A stretch of DNA of 64,000 bases, taken from NCBI RefSeq assembly GCF_000368045.1, contig NZ_KB849235.1, positions 782,467-846,466 of the forward strand, written 5' to 3'. Below, piece after piece: positions 8,981 to 17,749 of the stretch; position 1 is the first letter of the stretch; every line of letters begins with the position of its first letter. Source of the stretch: Acinetobacter johnsonii CIP 64.6. Lineage in GTDB: Bacteria > Pseudomonadota > Gammaproteobacteria > Pseudomonadales > Moraxellaceae. Made by a program: the position numbers and the translations under genes. Below the pieces are notes generated by a model. The model had not been told where the DNA came from and did no database searches. It was given only the letters and a program-made list of their open reading frames with translations.

Positions 8981-11053
8981 TTAATCAGGCAGTTTAAAGT
9001 CTGTTACAGACTCACGTAACGCTTCCGCCATATTTGCAAGTTCAGAGACTGAACGTGCTGTATCGAACGTCGCAGTGGTGGTTTGTGAGGTAATTTCTTG
9101 TACGACATTCATCGTAGTTGCAATATGACCTGCAGATGCGGATTGTAGCTTTGCTGCATCCGAAATGTTTGCAATCAATTTCGCCAAATTACCCGATACG
9201 TTTTGAATCTCATCCAGTGCAACACCCGCATCCTTAGATAAGTTCGCACCGCGTACAACCTCAGACGTGGTTTGTTCCATCGAAATTACAGCTTCGTTGG
9301 TATCGGTCTGAATAGTTTTTACCAGTGTTTCAATCTGCTTGGTTGCTGAAGCTGAACGCTCTGCAAGACGCTGTACTTCATCTGCAACCACGGCGAAACC
9401 ACGACCTGCTTCACCTGCCATCGATGCTTGGATCGCTGCGTTTAAAGCCAAGATGTTCGTTTGGTCGGCAATATCGTTAATCAAGGCAACGATGTTACCA
9501 ATCTCTTGTGAAGATTCACCCAAACGTTTAATACGTTTAGAGGTTTCTTGAATCTGCTCACGAATGATATCCATACCTTCAATTGAACGGTTTACAACGT
9601 TCGCGCCATTTGCAGCAATTTTTACTGAACGTTCTGCTACCACCGCTGATTCTTCAGCGTTTGAAGATACTTGGTCAATTGACATTGCCATTTCATTAAT
9701 CGCAGCAGATGCACCCGCAATTTCTTGCGCTTGGTGTTCAGATGCTTCGGCTAACTGGTTGGTAATCCCCTGCGTATTTGCCGTATATTGCGCAACCTCT
9801 TGAGATGTTTCGGTAATACGCGATACAAGGTCACGCAATTGGTCAATTGCGAAGTTAATCGAGTCGGCAATTGCACCCGTGAAGTCTTCAGATACCGTTG
9901 CATATGAACGTAAGTCACCATCTGCAAGATCGGCAATCTCATCCAGTAAACGTAAAATCGCGTTTTGGTTACGGTCATATTCATCTTGTAGGCGAGATAC
10001 ACGTTTTTTATCTGATTCGCCACGAAGTACGAGTAATTTAAATACACAGAATAAGAAAGCAATCAGGGCTAGAATTAAACCTAAGGCAGGAATTGCAATG
10101 GCTAAACCTGTACCACCTGACAATTTGTTCAAATTGCTTAACAAAGCATCCGACTGTTCAAAAATCGATGATGACGCTTGGCGTACTTTAACGATTTGTG
10201 ATGAGTTCTTTAAGACGGTTGCTGCTGCTGACTTCAGTACAGCATCATATTCAGACTGAATACTGGTTAGAGAGTCGCGCATTTCAGGATCATTAATCCG
10301 TTCCACACCTAAGTCAGCACTGCCATTTAACTGCGCATTTAGGTAAGAAGCGAAAGTTTCTGTATCTGAGCTAAAGTCATCTGCAGATTCACGTGAGTTG
10401 TCTGAACCCGTCAATACCGAACCAATCGAACGAAGAATACGTTCAGCAATGAATACTTGGTTCTTTGCAATCACGACTTGGTTGGCTGGCACATTTTGAC
10501 GTGCCATTTGGTCAACCATTAAGTTATATTCGGCCTGAATACCAGGAATTGTTTCACTAATTGCGATGTTGGTATCGTACAATTGATTAATAATTTTTTG
10601 TTGTGAGGCAATTAAATCAATATTTGCAGAAACTTTCGTCCACTGCGCATCTACTTCACGTAGCGCATCTGTACTTGCATGAATATCTTTAACAATTTCT
10701 AGGTTTTCAGCAAACGACTTTTGCGATTCGGTCAATTTTTTAATCGCTTCAGGCGTACCTGATGCTGTAGCTTCAGTCGCTTGACGTGAAATGGTTTGCG
10801 ATAAAAGACGTAAGTCACCCACACTACGGGTAAATTCGTTATTTCGCGGTACGCTATAGAATAGATACAACAGTAGGAAAATTGCTAAAACAATACAAAA
10901 TGCTGCACCCAAAATTAATGGCTTGGACTTTTCACTATCACCAAATACACGTGAAAACTGTTCCGTCTGCGATTGAATTTTTGCTACTAAAGCATTTCCA
11001 CCTGAGCGGTTCGTGCTTCCATCTGTATTTTTCTTTTTAAGTTTAAAGCCCAT
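8981..11053 (-). CDS. pilJ: Methyl-accepting chemotaxis receptor PilJ of the Pil-Chp system
   Basis: 690 residues. A basic cytoplasmic N-terminus (about 1-44) precedes a first membrane helix (ILGAAFCIVLAIFLLLYLFY, about 47-67). A periplasmic helical domain (about 70-320) follows, then a second helix (GLAIAIPALGLILALIAFLFCVFK, about 325-350), a HAMP-like linker, and a long coiled-coil signalling domain with the conserved hairpin tip around IADQTNILALNAAIQASMAGEAGRGF (split here as IADQTNILALNAA and GEAGRGFAVVADEVQRLAERS, about 540-580). PilJ senses surface or pilus signals and drives ChpA through the CheW protein PilI. GGGGAGAAGC precedes the ATG. It sits between pilI and chpA, as in Pseudomonas. 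Confidence 0.95.
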   Translation of the reverse strand: MGFKLKKKNTDGSTNRSGGNALVAKIQSQTEQFSRVFGDSEKSKPLILGAAFCIVLAIFLLLYLFYSVPRNNEFTRSVGDLRLLSQTISRQATEATASGTPEAIKKLTESQKSFAENLEIVKDIHASTDALREVDAQWTKVSANIDLIASQQKIINQLYDTNIAISETIPGIQAEYNLMVDQMARQNVPANQVVIAKNQVFIAERILRSIGSVLTGSDNSRESADDFSSDTETFASYLNAQLNGSADLGVERINDPEMRDSLTSIQSEYDAVLKSAAATVLKNSSQIVKVRQASSSIFEQSDALLSNLNKLSGGTGLAIAIPALGLILALIAFLFCVFKLLVLRGESDKKRVSRLQDEYDRNQNAILRLLDEIADLADGDLRSYATVSEDFTGAIADSINFAIDQLRDLVSRITETSQEVAQYTANTQGITNQLAEASEHQAQEIAGASAAINEMAMSIDQVSSNAEESAVVAERSVKIAANGANVVNRSIEGMDIIREQIQETSKRIKRLGESSQEIGNIVALINDIADQTNILALNAAIQASMAGEAGRGFAVVADEVQRLAERSASATKQIETLVKTIQTDTNEAVISMEQTTSEVVRGANLSKDAGVALDEIQNVSGNLAKLIANISDAAKLQSASAGHIATTMNVVQEITSQTTTATFDTARSVSELANMAEALRESVTDFKLPD

Positions 11054-11103
11054 GCAGCTTCTCCCCGATTTACGCCCTTATATTTTCGTGCGCGACAATG
11101 ATA

Positions 11104-11640
11104 TTAATTTATAAATTTTATAGATGCGTTCATATACTTTGGATTGTCTAATAAGCGACTGAATAAGAAAACATGCCATTGTTGGTTGTGTTGGTGAAAA
11201 TACCCTTGGCAATATTCTTTTAAATTCCGATCTAAATCTTCGTGTTTAGAAAAGAAACTTTTCTTATTAAAGTGCTGAATCCCCAGAACTTGATCTACAA
11301 CTAAACCGACATAGTGGTCATTGTGACTAATACAGAGTACTTTTTGAGTCGGTGAATACGCACTGCGATGCCCTGATACATAGTGCGCTAAATCGGCAAC
11401 AGAAAGTAAACGTCCTCGAATATTGGCCAAACCCACAACCCAAGGCTGAGTATTTGGCACTAAGGTATATTTCGGAGGATAAATCACCTCTGCAACTTCA
11501 CCTAATGGCGCAACGAAATATTGCCCCATCATCTCAAAAGCAATGCCCGACCAGCGGTTTACCTCATTTTCGTTTGAAACGTAGTTTTTATTACCACGTT
11601 TAGCAAGTCGAAGTAATTCGATAAATCCATTTGCTGCCAT
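11104..11640 (-). CDS. pilI: CheW-type adaptor PilI
   Basis: 178 residues with one CheW domain from about residue 33 (FEMMGQYFVAPLGEVAEV) through VVGLANIRGRLLSVADL (about 68-84, the receptor/kinase contact region) to VDQVLGIQHF (about 113-122). It physically links PilJ to ChpA at the inner face of the membrane. It starts five bases after pilH ends and is followed by pilJ with a 50-bp gap, consistent with one pilGHIJ-chpA transcript. Confidence 0.93.
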   Translation of the reverse strand: MAANGFIELLRLAKRGNKNYVSNENEVNRWSGIAFEMMGQYFVAPLGEVAEVIYPPKYTLVPNTQPWVVGLANIRGRLLSVADLAHYVSGHRSAYSPTQKVLCISHNDHYVGLVVDQVLGIQHFNKKSFFSKHEDLDRNLKEYCQGYFHQHNQQWHVFLFSRLLDNPKYMNASIKFIN

Positions 11641-11645
11641 AGAGC

Positions 11646-12014
11646 CTATCCTGCGTTCAGGTGTTGCTTAATCACATCAATCAGTTGGTTTTCATCAACA
11701 GGCTTAGTTAAATAATCACATGCACCTTGACGCTTACCCCATACACGATCCGTAGCTTGGTCTTTAGTACTGACGATCACTACGGGAATGTGTTTTGTTG
11801 TTGCGCCACGCGCAATTTGACGGGTTGCTTGGAAGCCATTAACGCCTGGCATCACCACATCCATCAACACAAGATCAGGAAGTTCAGCTTGAGCCATGGT
11901 TACACCATCGGCACCATTCGACGCTTCAATCACTTCAAAACCGTGTTTCCCCAAAATTTCTTTAAAGCGGAATGTCTCTGTAGGTGAGTCATCCACAATT
12001 AAAATACGCGCCAT
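11646..12014 (-). CDS. pilH: CheY-like response regulator PilH
   Basis: 122 residues, a single receiver domain with the acidic pair in ILIVDDSPTE (8-10), phospho-aspartate in LVLMDVVMPGVNGF (about 52), the switch serine in PVVIVSTKD (about 82) and the lysine in DYLTKPVDE (about 104). I prefer the ATG at 12014 to the in-frame TTG four codons earlier because GGGGA lies six bases upstream of the ATG. In Pseudomonas PilH opposes PilG and favours pilus retraction. It has no output domain. Confidence 0.94.
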   Translation of the reverse strand: MARILIVDDSPTETFRFKEILGKHGFEVIEASNGADGVTMAQAELPDLVLMDVVMPGVNGFQATRQIARGATTKHIPVVIVSTKDQATDRVWGKRQGACDYLTKPVDENQLIDVIKQHLNAG

Positions 12015-12041
12015 AATTTTCCCCAATTACACTTATATTAT

Positions 12042-12425
12042 TTATGCTGAAACGTGATTACGAATCGCATTTAATAATTCATCTTTACTAAACGGCTTTG
12101 TTAAATATTCATCTGAACCGACAACACGCCCTTTGGCTTGGTCAAATAGACCATCTTTGCTAGAGAGCATCACGACAGGAATATTTTGATAATTTTGTGA
12201 ATTTTTGATTAATGCACACGTTTGATAACCATCTAGTCGTGGCATCATAATGTCGACAAATACGATATCAGGATTGGCTTGAGCAATTTTTGACAATGCG
12301 TCAAAACCATCGACTGCAGTCACCACTTCACAACCTTCACGTTGCAATAATGTTTCAGCTGTGCGACGAATGGTTTTTGAATCATCAATGACCATTACTT
12401 TTAGATTCTGGAATTTATCGTCCAT
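12042..12425 (-). CDS. pilG: CheY-like response regulator PilG
   Basis: 127 residues, a single receiver domain: VMVIDDSKTIRR at the N-terminus with the acidic pocket, phospho-aspartate in IVFVDIMMPRLDGY (about 58), VVMLSSKDG (about 88-92) and EYLTKPFSKDELL with the conserved lysine near 110. PilG is the regulator linked to pilus extension and to adenylate cyclase activation in Pseudomonas. It is the first gene of the minus-strand cluster, with GGAAGGG upstream of the ATG; the operon promoter must lie in the 280-bp gap before the next plus-strand gene. Confidence 0.94.
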   Translation of the reverse strand: MDDKFQNLKVMVIDDSKTIRRTAETLLQREGCEVVTAVDGFDALSKIAQANPDIVFVDIMMPRLDGYQTCALIKNSQNYQNIPVVMLSSKDGLFDQAKGRVVGSDEYLTKPFSKDELLNAIRNHVSA

Positions 12426-12627
12426 TTAATATGACCCTTCCCATTTTTAGAATGTTTGTAGAAACAGATTCGTAGACGCTTTACAAGTTACGTACACTTT
12501 TAACATATATTTACTTATATTTTCAACGAACAGTTTCCGCATAAAACCACACTTCATCTTGTTTTTAAGAACGGCTTCACACTTTCCCACACCCGTCGAT
12601 TTTTTTTTGACTGATTATATTTTTTAT

Positions 12628-12641
12628 TCCTAAATTTAGGA
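12628..12641. promoter_or_regulatory. 14-bp perfect palindrome in the divergent pilG / coiled-coil gene promoter region
   Basis: TCCTAAATTTAGGA is fully self-complementary and lies about 65 bases before the plus-strand start and 200 bases before pilG. It could be an operator for either gene. It may also be chance in AT-rich DNA. Confidence 0.3.
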
Positions 12642-12705
12642 CTAATATAGCACTATTTATTGCTTGTAAATAAGTAATTTAGTCAACTTTAAACTGGGGG
12701 TATCG

Positions 12706-13344
12706 ATGCTTAGGGAGTTTAATCACAAACTTGCTTTGATCGTGAAAAAAAGGATGACTGCGAAAGTCATTTTGCTGGCTTTGCTAAGTTTGCAGACCAC
12801 CTCGATTATGGCCGATCCACCTAAAGCGGTCTGGTATCGATATTACGACAGTAAAGGCATCGCAAACGTCAGTAGCAGTGTCACCCCCAACCATATTCGT
12901 TATGGTTATGAAGCACTCGATAGCAACATGCAAGTGATTCAACGGGCACGCCCATACAACGCAGAAAAAGATGCGCAATATGCGCCGCAACGTGCAGCAG
13001 CAGCCAAGCAACGCGAGTCAGATCTTAAATTAAAACGCGCTTATACCAACAGCCAAGTCGCCACTCAAAAACGCAATACCGCCCTTTCCTATATCTTAAA
13101 GCAGATTAAGTTCCAGCAAGATGAATTAAAACAATTACAGAATGACCGTATTGGATTCTTACGCCAAGAAAAAGAGAACATGCGTAAAGGCAAAAGCAAT
13201 CCGAAACCGCTCCAAGATATGGTTGATTATAATTCCAAAAATATTGTGATGAAAAAAGAGCAAATACAATCGTTACAAAGTCACTATCGTAATACCAAGG
13301 CTGAATACGACAGAATTATTGCTCGCTTAAAAACACTTGAATAA
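12706..13344 (+). CDS. Secreted coiled-coil protein, DUF4124-like N-terminus
   Basis: 212 residues of unknown function. A positively charged leader and hydrophobic stretch (AKVILLALLSLQTTSIMA, about 19-36) look like a Sec signal peptide cleaved after IMA. The next 45 residues (WYRYYDSKGIANVSSSVTP then HIRYGYEALD) resemble the DUF4124 pattern of a tyrosine-rich 'YRWVDxxG...y' opening. The rest is strongly helical and charged with coiled-coil heptads (IKFQQDELKQLQNDRIGFLR, about 145-164). I kept the first ATG because GGGGG lies six to ten bases upstream, while the alternative ATG sixteen codons later has no spaced site. It stands alone between pilG and the efflux genes. Confidence 0.75.
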   Translation: MLREFNHKLALIVKKRMTAKVILLALLSLQTTSIMADPPKAVWYRYYDSKGIANVSSSVTPNHIRYGYEALDSNMQVIQRARPYNAEKDAQYAPQRAAAAKQRESDLKLKRAYTNSQVATQKRNTALSYILKQIKFQQDELKQLQNDRIGFLRQEKENMRKGKSNPKPLQDMVDYNSKNIVMKKEQIQSLQSHYRNTKAEYDRIIARLKTLE

Positions 13345-13401
13345 TCTGCGTCTTATTTACAGTGTGCTGACTTTCGCCGCTAGACCAAAGGATTTGACTC
13401 A

Positions 13402-14529
13402 ATGCAGGCTGCACTACGTATAAAAAACCAATTAAGCCGCCAAGTGCTCCCAATTTTTAAACTCAGTCCGCTGTGTTTGTGCTTACTCCTCTCTGCCTGC
13501 CAAAAACAAAACGAAGTCACCTCCCCTACTTCGTCTACAGCTAAAATCGAGCTGATAGCACAAGACTTGGTTCAGTTCCAAGAAGGGCCTTCTATCCAAC
13601 GTACAGCTTTTACTGGCACCATTCGAGCCGTCAATCAAAGTTCCATTCAGGCTCAAGTGACAGCGACAGCCACCACCGTCTCCGCTCAAGTTGGACAAGC
13701 TGTTCAGAAAGGGCAAGTACTGGTTCGATTGAATAATCAAGATAATGCTGCGCGTCTTGCCCAAGCTCAAGCCAATCTTGCATCAACCCAAGCCCAAGCC
13801 AATCTTGCAAAAAGCATGGTTCAAAGAAAAAAACGTTTACTCGATCAGGGCTTTATTTCTAAAGTGGAATATGAACAAAGCCTTGTGGACTATCAAGCTC
13901 AATTAGAAAATGTTCGTGCGCAACAAGCCAATGTTGATATTGCCGAAAAAGCGGATCGCGATGGCACTATTTTAAGCCCGATTTCAGGGGTTATTACTCA
14001 ACGTCAGGTAGAACCTGGACAAACAGTATCCGCAGGACAAACTCTTTTTGAAATCATTGACCCGAGTCATTTAGAAATACAGGCCAAAATTCCAAGTGAT
14101 CTACAAGCCGCTTTAAGTTTGGGAGAAAAAATTGAATATCAACTGCAAGGCAATCCCAAAAAACTGACAGCCAAGCTTACTCGTATTTCCCCGATTGCTG
14201 ACCCTGCAAGCCGTCAAATTGAGTTCTTTGCTCAGCCAATGGAAAGTATTAATTCATTGAGTATCGGGACCTTTGTAGAGGGTGACATACTTGGTTCACA
14301 GTCCATAACAGGCCAAATTATCCCGCTCGATACCATTCAGGATATACAAAACTCGCCTTATGTTTGGGTGATTCGCCAAAATAAAATTGAACGTGTTCAC
14401 ATAAAAGTCTTGGAACAACGCTATAGCAATAACAGCGCTGTAGTACAGGGACTACAAACTGGCGACCGTATCAGCCGTATAAAGTTTAATGAAAAAGATT
14501 TGCATCAAATGGTGACAATCAATCCATAA
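13402..14529 (+). CDS. RND efflux periplasmic adaptor (membrane fusion lipoprotein)
   Basis: 375 residues. A long lipoprotein signal ends in the lipobox LLSAC, with the modified cysteine near residue 33. The order is typical of AcrA/MexA adaptors: beta-barrel start (RTAFTGTIRAVNQSSIQAQVT, about 66-85), half lipoyl domain (GQAVQKGQVLVRLNNQD), coiled-coil hairpin rich in Ala/Gln (about 115-185), second half lipoyl (ILSPISGVITQRQVEPGQTV, about 193-212), then the barrel and membrane-proximal domain. AAAGGA lies eight bases before the ATG. The RND permease begins 20 bases downstream. Substrate cannot be told from sequence. Confidence 0.92.
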   Translation: MQAALRIKNQLSRQVLPIFKLSPLCLCLLLSACQKQNEVTSPTSSTAKIELIAQDLVQFQEGPSIQRTAFTGTIRAVNQSSIQAQVTATATTVSAQVGQAVQKGQVLVRLNNQDNAARLAQAQANLASTQAQANLAKSMVQRKKRLLDQGFISKVEYEQSLVDYQAQLENVRAQQANVDIAEKADRDGTILSPISGVITQRQVEPGQTVSAGQTLFEIIDPSHLEIQAKIPSDLQAALSLGEKIEYQLQGNPKKLTAKLTRISPIADPASRQIEFFAQPMESINSLSIGTFVEGDILGSQSITGQIIPLDTIQDIQNSPYVWVIRQNKIERVHIKVLEQRYSNNSAVVQGLQTGDRISRIKFNEKDLHQMVTINP

Positions 14530-14549
14530 AATAAGAAAAGGTTGTTGCT

Positions 14550-17500
14550 ATGTGGTTAACCCGTATTAGTGTGAAATATCCTGTTTTTACCATCATGATG
14601 ATGTTTTGTCTGATGGTTTTAGGCTTAGCCTCTTGGCAAAGAATGGGTGTTGAAGAGTTTCCTGATGTCGATTTCCCCTTCGTCGTGGTTTATACCACCT
14701 ATCCAGGAGCATCGCCTGAAACGGTTGAGTCTGAAATTACCAAGAAAATGGAAGACCAAATCAATACCATTTCAGGTTTAAAACAGGTCATTTCTCAGTC
14801 TAGCGAAGGCTTATCGACCATTATTGCTGAATTTGATCTCGATGTTTCTTCCGCTATAGCCGCACAAGATGTCCGCGATAAAATTGCACCGGTCACCGCT
14901 GAGTTTCGAGACGAAATTCAAGACCCAATTGTTGAACGTTACGATCCTTCTGCCAATGCCGTGATGTCAATTGTATTTGAATCACAAAACATGTCACTGA
15001 AAGCGCTCAGTTCTTATTTGGACCAGCGCATCGTTCCACAGTTTAGAACCGTTTCTGGTGTCGGGACAGTCAACTTGTTGGGTGATGCCAAGCGACAAAT
15101 TCGCATACAGATTGAAGCCCACAAATTACAAAGTTTTGGGATTGGTATTGATCAGATCATCAACACGCTAAAAGCTGAAAATGTCGAGGTTCCGGGTGGA
15201 ACCTTGAAACATGGTAACAGTGAACTTGTGGTCGAGATCAAGTCTAAAGTGATTCATCCTTTAGCCTTCGGCGATTTGGTGATTGCCAATAAAAATGGTG
15301 TACCGATTTATTTGCGCCAAGTTGCAAGCATTTCAGACAGCCAAGCAGAACTTGAGTCAAGTGCCTATTTAGATGGTAAAACCGCGGTTGCGATTGATAT
15401 TTTACGCAGTTCCGATTCAAATGTGATTGACGTGGTCGACGGTGCTTATGAGACCTTAGCAGATATCGAAAAACAGTTGCCTGAAGGCACCACAGCAAAA
15501 GTCGTGGTAGATTCATCCAAAGGCATTCGTAACAGCATCACCGATGTTGCACGTACCATTATTGAAGGTGCAGCACTTGCCGTTTTGATTGTCTTGCTGT
15601 TTTTAGGCTCATTCCGTTCCACTGCCATTACAGGCATGACCTTGCCGATTGCCCTCCTTGGCACTCTGACGTTTATTTGGATCTTTGGCTTTAGCATCAA
15701 TATGATGACCTTACTGGCACTATCACTCAGTATTGGTCTACTGATTGATGATGCGATTGTAGTCCGTGAAAATATTGTGCGACATTCAGACATGGGCAAA
15801 GACCCTGTCACAGCAGCCCTTGATGGCACCAAAGAAATTGGACTCGCTGTTTTAGCCACCACCTTAACCATTGTTGCGGTGTTCTTACCTGTGGCATTTA
15901 TGGGCGGTATTATCGGGCGCTTTTTCTATCAGTTTGGCGTAACCGTCAGTACTGCTGTGCTGATCTCCATGTTTGTCAGCTTTACTTTAGATCCAATGCT
16001 ATCTGCACATTGGGCTGAAAAGCATAATCCACATAAACCACCCAATCGAGTCAAACGTTTCTTTAATTGGATTTCTGGCAAACTAGATAATCTCAGCCAT
16101 GGCTATGAGAAATTACTCAAGCTTGCTCTACGCTTCCGACTCATCACCCTCATGATTGCTGTGGCTTCACTGTTCGGTGCATTAGGCTTATCTAAACTGA
16201 TTGGAACAGAGTTTGTCCCTGTTCCAGATAAAGGTGAGATTCGGATTAAGTTCGAAACACCTGTCGACGCCTCTTTGGAATATTCACAAGCCAAACTGCT
16301 GCAAGTCGATAAAATTATTCAGCAGCACCCTGACGTTCGAGCAACCTATGCCGTGATTAATGGTGTTACGGATCGTGGTAAAAACCATGTCAGTATTCGC
16401 GTAACCGTTACACCACGTACAGAACGCAAGAAAAGCTTAACCGACTTAAACAATGAGTTCCGTCAACGCCTACAACAAGTGGGTGGCATTACCGTGACCT
16501 CAATTGCCTCCGCAGATGAAACGGTATCGGGCGGACAAAAACCCGTGATGATTTCCATCAAAGGTCCAGACTTAGCCGAACTCCAGAAGATATCAGACCG
16601 CTTTATGGCAGAAATTGCGCAAGTCAAAGGCATTGTCGACTTAGAAAGCTCACTTAAAGCCCCTAAACCGACTTTAGGCGTACATATTGATAGGGTCTTA
16701 GCCAGTGATTTAGGGCTATCGGTCAACCAAATTGCCAATGTCATTCGCCCACTGATTGCAGGGGATGATGTCACCACATGGCAAGATGACAAAGGCGAAA
16801 CCTATGACGTTAACCTGCGCTTAACTGAAAATGCGCGTAGCTTACCTAGTGATGTACAAAACCTTTACCTCACATCGCAAAAAACGGATGCCAATGGTCA
16901 AGCTTTATTGATTCCCCTTTCTAGTGTTGCGCATTTAGAGCAAAGTCTGGGGGCATCGCAGATTAATCGTCGTGATCTAGCAAGGGAGGTCTTAGTCGAA
17001 GCCAACACCGCAGGTCGTCCTGCAGGCGATATTGGCATCGATATTAAAAAAATTGAAGACAACTTTGACCTTCCTGCAGGTTATAGCTTTGACACACAAG
17101 GTTCAAACAAAGACATGGCTGAATCTGCAGGTTATGCCATGACCGCAATCACCTTATCCATTGTGTTTATTTATATTGTGCTAGGTTCTCAGTTTAATAG
17201 TTTTATTCACCCTGCGGCGATTATGGCTTCCCTGCCACTATCATTGATAGGGGTATTTTTAGCGCTCTTCTTATTTAACTCCACTATGAACTTGTTTTCT
17301 ATTATCGGTATTATCATGTTGATGGGGCTGGTGACCAAGAATGCAATTCTATTGATCGATTTCATTAAAAAAGCCATGGATCACGGCGTTGATCGTTATC
17401 AAGCGATTATTAATGCGGGTAAAACACGTCTACGCCCTATTTTGATGACTACTAGTGCTATGGTGATGGGCATGGTGCCTCTGGCTTTAGGGCTAGGTGA

Positions 17501-17654
17501 AGGTGGTGAACAAAGTGCACCGATGGCACATGCAGTGATCGGCGGTGTCATTACATCGACACTACTAACCTTGGTGGTGGTTCCTGTGATCTTCACCTAT
17601 TTAGATGACTTTAAGAACTTTATGCTGCGTCAAGTACGTAAAATCATGTCATAA
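14550..17654 (+). CDS. RND efflux pump inner-membrane permease (HAE1-type)
   Basis: 1034 residues, the normal length for an AcrB-like transporter. A first membrane helix at about 10-28 is followed by a porter domain with the signature YPGASPETVESEITKKMEDQ (about 52-71). TM2-6 follow at about 335-470, with the proton-relay aspartate pair in LSIGLLIDDAIVVREN (near 402) and the GGIIGRFFYQFGVT motif. A second large loop and TM8-12 (about 855-1020) complete the protein. It exports drugs or toxic metabolites by proton antiport together with the upstream adaptor. No outer-membrane factor gene lies beside it, so it must borrow a TolC/OprM-like channel encoded elsewhere. A. baumannii has a pair like this called ArpAB; I cannot confirm orthology. 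Confidence 0.94.
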   Translation: MWLTRISVKYPVFTIMMMFCLMVLGLASWQRMGVEEFPDVDFPFVVVYTTYPGASPETVESEITKKMEDQINTISGLKQVISQSSEGLSTIIAEFDLDVSSAIAAQDVRDKIAPVTAEFRDEIQDPIVERYDPSANAVMSIVFESQNMSLKALSSYLDQRIVPQFRTVSGVGTVNLLGDAKRQIRIQIEAHKLQSFGIGIDQIINTLKAENVEVPGGTLKHGNSELVVEIKSKVIHPLAFGDLVIANKNGVPIYLRQVASISDSQAELESSAYLDGKTAVAIDILRSSDSNVIDVVDGAYETLADIEKQLPEGTTAKVVVDSSKGIRNSITDVARTIIEGAALAVLIVLLFLGSFRSTAITGMTLPIALLGTLTFIWIFGFSINMMTLLALSLSIGLLIDDAIVVRENIVRHSDMGKDPVTAALDGTKEIGLAVLATTLTIVAVFLPVAFMGGIIGRFFYQFGVTVSTAVLISMFVSFTLDPMLSAHWAEKHNPHKPPNRVKRFFNWISGKLDNLSHGYEKLLKLALRFRLITLMIAVASLFGALGLSKLIGTEFVPVPDKGEIRIKFETPVDASLEYSQAKLLQVDKIIQQHPDVRATYAVINGVTDRGKNHVSIRVTVTPRTERKKSLTDLNNEFRQRLQQVGGITVTSIASADETVSGGQKPVMISIKGPDLAELQKISDRFMAEIAQVKGIVDLESSLKAPKPTLGVHIDRVLASDLGLSVNQIANVIRPLIAGDDVTTWQDDKGETYDVNLRLTENARSLPSDVQNLYLTSQKTDANGQALLIPLSSVAHLEQSLGASQINRRDLAREVLVEANTAGRPAGDIGIDIKKIEDNFDLPAGYSFDTQGSNKDMAESAGYAMTAITLSIVFIYIVLGSQFNSFIHPAAIMASLPLSLIGVFLALFLFNSTMNLFSIIGIIMLMGLVTKNAILLIDFIKKAMDHGVDRYQAIINAGKTRLRPILMTTSAMVMGMVPLALGLGEGGEQSAPMAHAVIGGVITSTLLTLVVVPVIFTYLDDFKNFMLRQVRKIMS

Positions 17655-17705
17655 TAATCAACATTTTTCTGAGGTGGTGTCGACATGCCTCCTCATTTTT
17701 TATCG

Positions 17706-17711
17706 TATAAT
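17706..17711 (+). promoter_or_regulatory. Probable -10 element of the proS promoter
   Basis: A consensus TATAAT lies 39 bases before the proS ATG. The best -35-like hexamer (TCGACA at 17680-17685) is at a 20-base spacing, so the -35 is weak or displaced. Confidence 0.5.
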
Positions 17712-17749
17712 CTTTGACTTTCAAAGTTTAAAATTTTAGGACAGTTTCC

